Below, piece after piece: positions 12,136 through 14,897 of a stretch of DNA of 14,897 bases. A program made the position numbers and the translations under genes. This stretch comes from an uncultured Collinsella sp. (GTDB taxonomy: Bacteria > Actinomycetota > Coriobacteriia > Coriobacteriales > Coriobacteriaceae). Below the pieces are notes generated by a model that was given only the letters and a program-made list of their open reading frames with translations, made no database searches and was not told the DNA's origin. The stretch lies in NCBI GenBank assembly GCA_900547835.1, contig URIJ01000032.1, forward strand, positions 1-14,897. Direction: 5' to 3'. Positions within the stretch are counted from its first letter, which is position 1. Every line of letters starts with the position of its first letter.

Positions 12136-14897
12136 ATGGCACAGGAATTCACTTTTACCGTTAACGGCGTGGAACGCACAACGACCCAAAACAAACCGCT
12201 GCTGCGCTACCTGCGCGACGACCTGCATATCCATTCCGCCAAGGACGGCTGCTCCGAAGGTGCTTGTGGCACCTGCACCATCCATGTGGACGGCGCGGCC
12301 GTCAAGGCGTGCGTGCTGACCACCGCTCTTGCCGCCGGTCGCAACATCGTGACCGTCGAGGGCCTGCCCGAGGACGTGCGCGAGGCCTTTGTGTACGCCT
12401 TTGGCGCCGTGGGCGCCGTGCAGTGCGGTTTTTGCATCCCCGGCATGGTCATGGCGGGCGCGGCGCTCATCGCCGAGGACCCCGAGCCCACCGAGGAGCA
12501 GATCAAGTACGCCATCCGCGGCAATGTCTGCCGTTGCACCGGCTACAAGAAGATTATCGAGGGCATCTCGCTGGCAGCTGCGGTGCTCCGCGGCGAAAAG
12601 CAGATCGACGAGGATCTGGAGCGCGGCGATGACTACGGCGTGGGCAAGCGCGCCTTCCGCATCGACGTGCGCAAGAAGGTGCTCGGCGAGGGCAAGTATC
12701 CCGACGACATCGACGAGCTCGATCAGCCGGGCCTGACCTATGCTAGCGCCGTGCGCTCCAAGTATCCGCGCGCCCGCGTGCTCTCCATTGATACCTCCAA
12801 GGCCGAGGCCCTGCCCGGTGTGGTGGGCATCCTGCGCGCCGAGGACGTGCCGGTCAACCAGGTCGGCCACCTTATCCAGGACTGGGACGTCATGATCGCC
12901 CAGGGCGATATCACCCGCTGCGTGGGTGACGCCATCGTGCTGGTGGTCGCCGAGGACGAGGCGACGCTCGAGAAGGCTAAGAAGCTCGTAAAGATTGATT
13001 ACGAGCCGCTGGAGCCCGTGCGCAACATTGTCGAGGCTAGGGCTGCCGACGCCCCGCGCCTGCATGACAGTTTCTTTGCCTTCGGCAACACGGTGGAACT
13101 CAAGGACAACGTGTGCCAGAGCCGTCACGTGACGCGCGGCGACGCCGCCAAGGCGCTGGCCGAAAGCGCGTTCACCGTGACGCAGCGCTTTACCACGCCC
13201 TTTACCGAGCATGCCTTCTTGGAGCCCGAGTGCGCCGTTGCCTTCCCGTACAAGAACGGCGTCAAGGTGCAGTCGACCGACCAGGGTGCCTACGACACGC
13301 GCAAAGAGTGTGCCCACATGTTTGGCTGGGACAACGAGCCCGAGCGCGTGGTCGTCGAGACCATGCTCGTGGGCGGCGGCTTTGGCGGTAAGGAGGACGT
13401 TTCGATCCAGCACCTGGCCGCGCTTGCTGCCTATAAGCTCCAGCGTCCTGTGAAGTGCAAGCTCACGCGTGCCGAGTCGCTCGCGTTCCATCCCAAGCGC
13501 CACGCCATGGACGGCACCTTTACGCTGGGCTGCGACGCCGAGGGCAACTTTACCGGTCTGGACTGCGAGATCAACTTTGACACCGGCGCCTACGCGTCGC
13601 TGTGCGGCCCGGTGCTCGAGCGCGCCTGCACGCATGCCGTCGGCCCCTACAAGTACCAGAACACCGACATTCGCGGTTTTGGCTACTACACCAACAACCC
13701 GCCCGCCGGCGCGTACCGAGGCTTTGGCGTTTGCCAGTCCGAGTTTGCGCTCGAGAGCCTGATCGACCTGCTGGCCGAGAGGGTCGGCCTGGATCCGTGG
13801 GAGATTCGCTACCGCAACGCCATCGAGCCGGGCGAGGTTTTGCCCAACGGCCAGATTGCCGACTGCTCCACGGCGCTGAAGGAGACGCTGCTCGAGGTCA
13901 AGGATGCCTACTATGCGCATCCCGGACACGCCGGTATCGCCTGCGCCATGAAGAACGCCGGCGTGGGCGTGGGCCTGCCCGATGCCGGCCGCTGCAAGAT
14001 TCGCGTCGAGGGTGGCCGCGCCGTGGTCTACGCCGCCACGTCCGACATCGGCCAGGGCTGCAACACGGTCTTTTTGCAGGACGTTGCCGAGGCATGCGGT
14101 CTGCCGCTGAGCTGCACTGCCAACGGCGAGTGCTCCACCGAGAACGCTCCCGACTCCGGCACCACGTCTGGCTCGCGTCAGACGGTCGTGACCGGCGAGG
14201 CCGTGCGCGGTGCCGCCTTCCTGCTGCGCGATGCCATGCTTGACATCGAGGCCGGCAAGTCTGCGCCCGCCGCTCCCGTGAATGCGCATGGCGACGGCGT
14301 CAAGATTGAGTACGACGACGGTCGCGCCTATCAGCTGCGCACGCAGGAGCTCGTCGCCGGCCAGGGCATGCATCCTCAGGATCCCGCGACCGCCATCAAG
14401 GCGCTCGAGGGATGCGAGTTTGGCTACGTGTATCTGGAGCCGACCGACAAACTGGGCGCCGACGTTCCCAACCCCAAGAGCCACATCTGCTACGGTTTTG
14501 CCACACATGTGGTCATTCTGGATGATGACGGTCGCGTGAGCGAGGTCTATGCCGCACACGATTCCGGCAAGGTGGTCAACCCCATCTCCATCCAGGGTCA
14601 GATCGAAGGCGGCGTGCTCATGGGTATGGGCTATGCGCTTACCGAGGACTGGCCGCTCAAGGACTGCGTACCCCAGGCAAGGTACGGTACGCTCGGGCTG
14701 TTCCGTGCGCCCGAGATTCCGAATATCCACGCCATCTACGTGGAGAAGGACGAGCTGTTGCCCGTGGCATACGGCGGCAAGGGCATCGGCGAGATCGCAA
14801 CGATCCCCACGGCGCCCGCCGTGCAGAACGCCTACCGCGCATTCGACGGCAAGCTGCGTCCGGATCTGCCCATGGTGGATACGCCGTACAGCCGCGC
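12136..14897 (+). CDS. xdhD: Selenium-dependent molybdenum hydroxylase XdhD ([2Fe-2S] + Mo domains), 3' end cut by the window
   Basis: The frame is open from ATG 12136 to the window end (920 codons, about 30 short of the roughly 956 of E. coli XdhD). The start is supported by AGAAGGGA six bases upstream. The N-terminus has two [2Fe-2S] sites: Cys39/44/47/59 and Cys97/100 with Cys132/134 (RGNVCRCTGY). The molybdopterin part follows directly with VGGGFGGKED (412-421), PPAGAYRGFG and SDIGQGCNT. The catalytic Glu is at 886 in GGKGIGEIATIP. There is no FAD domain between the two parts, as in XdhD-type fusions and unlike full XDH. Members of this clade carry a labile selenium ligand on molybdenum, not selenocysteine, so no in-frame TGA is needed. 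It is expected to interconvert purines such as xanthine and urate or related substrates, exchanging electrons with the preceding Fe-S proteins. It ends a tightly spaced three-gene unit (ygfK, polyferredoxin, xdhD). Confidence 0.93.
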   Translation, partial: MAQEFTFTVNGVERTTTQNKPLLRYLRDDLHIHSAKDGCSEGACGTCTIHVDGAAVKACVLTTALAAGRNIVTVEGLPEDVREAFVYAFGAVGAVQCGFCIPGMVMAGAALIAEDPEPTEEQIKYAIRGNVCRCTGYKKIIEGISLAAAVLRGEKQIDEDLERGDDYGVGKRAFRIDVRKKVLGEGKYPDDIDELDQPGLTYASAVRSKYPRARVLSIDTSKAEALPGVVGILRAEDVPVNQVGHLIQDWDVMIAQGDITRCVGDAIVLVVAEDEATLEKAKKLVKIDYEPLEPVRNIVEARAADAPRLHDSFFAFGNTVELKDNVCQSRHVTRGDAAKALAESAFTVTQRFTTPFTEHAFLEPECAVAFPYKNGVKVQSTDQGAYDTRKECAHMFGWDNEPERVVVETMLVGGGFGGKEDVSIQHLAALAAYKLQRPVKCKLTRAESLAFHPKRHAMDGTFTLGCDAEGNFTGLDCEINFDTGAYASLCGPVLERACTHAVGPYKYQNTDIRGFGYYTNNPPAGAYRGFGVCQSEFALESLIDLLAERVGLDPWEIRYRNAIEPGEVLPNGQIADCSTALKETLLEVKDAYYAHPGHAGIACAMKNAGVGVGLPDAGRCKIRVEGGRAVVYAATSDIGQGCNTVFLQDVAEACGLPLSCTANGECSTENAPDSGTTSGSRQTVVTGEAVRGAAFLLRDAMLDIEAGKSAPAAPVNAHGDGVKIEYDDGRAYQLRTQELVAGQGMHPQDPATAIKALEGCEFGYVYLEPTDKLGADVPNPKSHICYGFATHVVILDDDGRVSEVYAAHDSGKVVNPISIQGQIEGGVLMGMGYALTEDWPLKDCVPQARYGTLGLFRAPEIPNIHAIYVEKDELLPVAYGGKGIGEIATIPTAPAVQNAYRAFDGKLRPDLPMVDTPYSR

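Noticed and set aside
11608..14730. Minus-strand ORF of 1040 codons opposite the polyferredoxin and xdhD genes
   Set aside because: Same antisense effect; the + strand holds intact Fe-S and molybdopterin motifs over this span.
12136..14897. Selenocysteine codon or SECIS in xdhD
   Set aside because: No in-frame TGA occurs; enzymes of this clade use a labile selenium ligand instead of encoded selenocysteine.

Overview
The window is a GC-rich bacterial chromosome segment (roughly 60-65% GC by eye, strong G/C bias at third codon positions, several GTG starts). Protein content and style fit an anaerobic gut actinobacterium of the Coriobacteriia, most likely Collinsella or a close relative. This is inferred from gene types and codon use, not from a database match.

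Left part (1-3742): the 3' end of a DeoR-family regulator reads rightwards into a 430-bp gene-free stretch. That stretch holds a REP-like hairpin, a terminator-like hairpin and a striking array of six 15-16-nt units in alternating orientation, one every ~40 bp. A second REP-like hairpin touches the stop codon of a leftward two-gene operon: a long U32-family protein (RlhA-like, rRNA hydroxylation type) followed by an RluA-family pseudouridine synthase. Both genes point to RNA modification.

Middle part (3743-5537): ridA (rightward, with a good promoter and a structured leader) converges on a leftward YheO/DauR-type PAS-HTH regulator, and a perfect bidirectional terminator lies between them. The regulator is divergent from the purine gene set.

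Right part (5538-14897, all rightward): an NCS2 purine permease, ssnA, ygfK, an RnfB-like polyferredoxin and xdhD (cut by the window end about 30 codons short of the expected length). ssnA, ygfK and xdhD are the marker set of selenium-dependent molybdenum hydroxylases, linked in gut anaerobes to oxygen-independent purine/urate breakdown. Proposed logic: the permease imports a purine, XdhD performs the molybdenum chemistry, and electrons pass between its two [2Fe-2S] clusters, the polyferredoxin and the FAD/NAD(P)/[4Fe-4S] protein YgfK. RidA could clear reactive enamine/imine intermediates, and the YheO-type protein is the best local candidate regulator. The FAD subunit gene ygfM, which precedes xdhD in E. 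coli, is absent from that slot; the polyferredoxin gene stands there instead.

The most unusual signals are the alternating repeat array (289-506), the polyferredoxin in the ygfM position, two intercistronic hairpins with identical geometry after the permease and ssnA, the folded ridA leader, and a Gln where purine NCS2 carriers normally have a key Glu.
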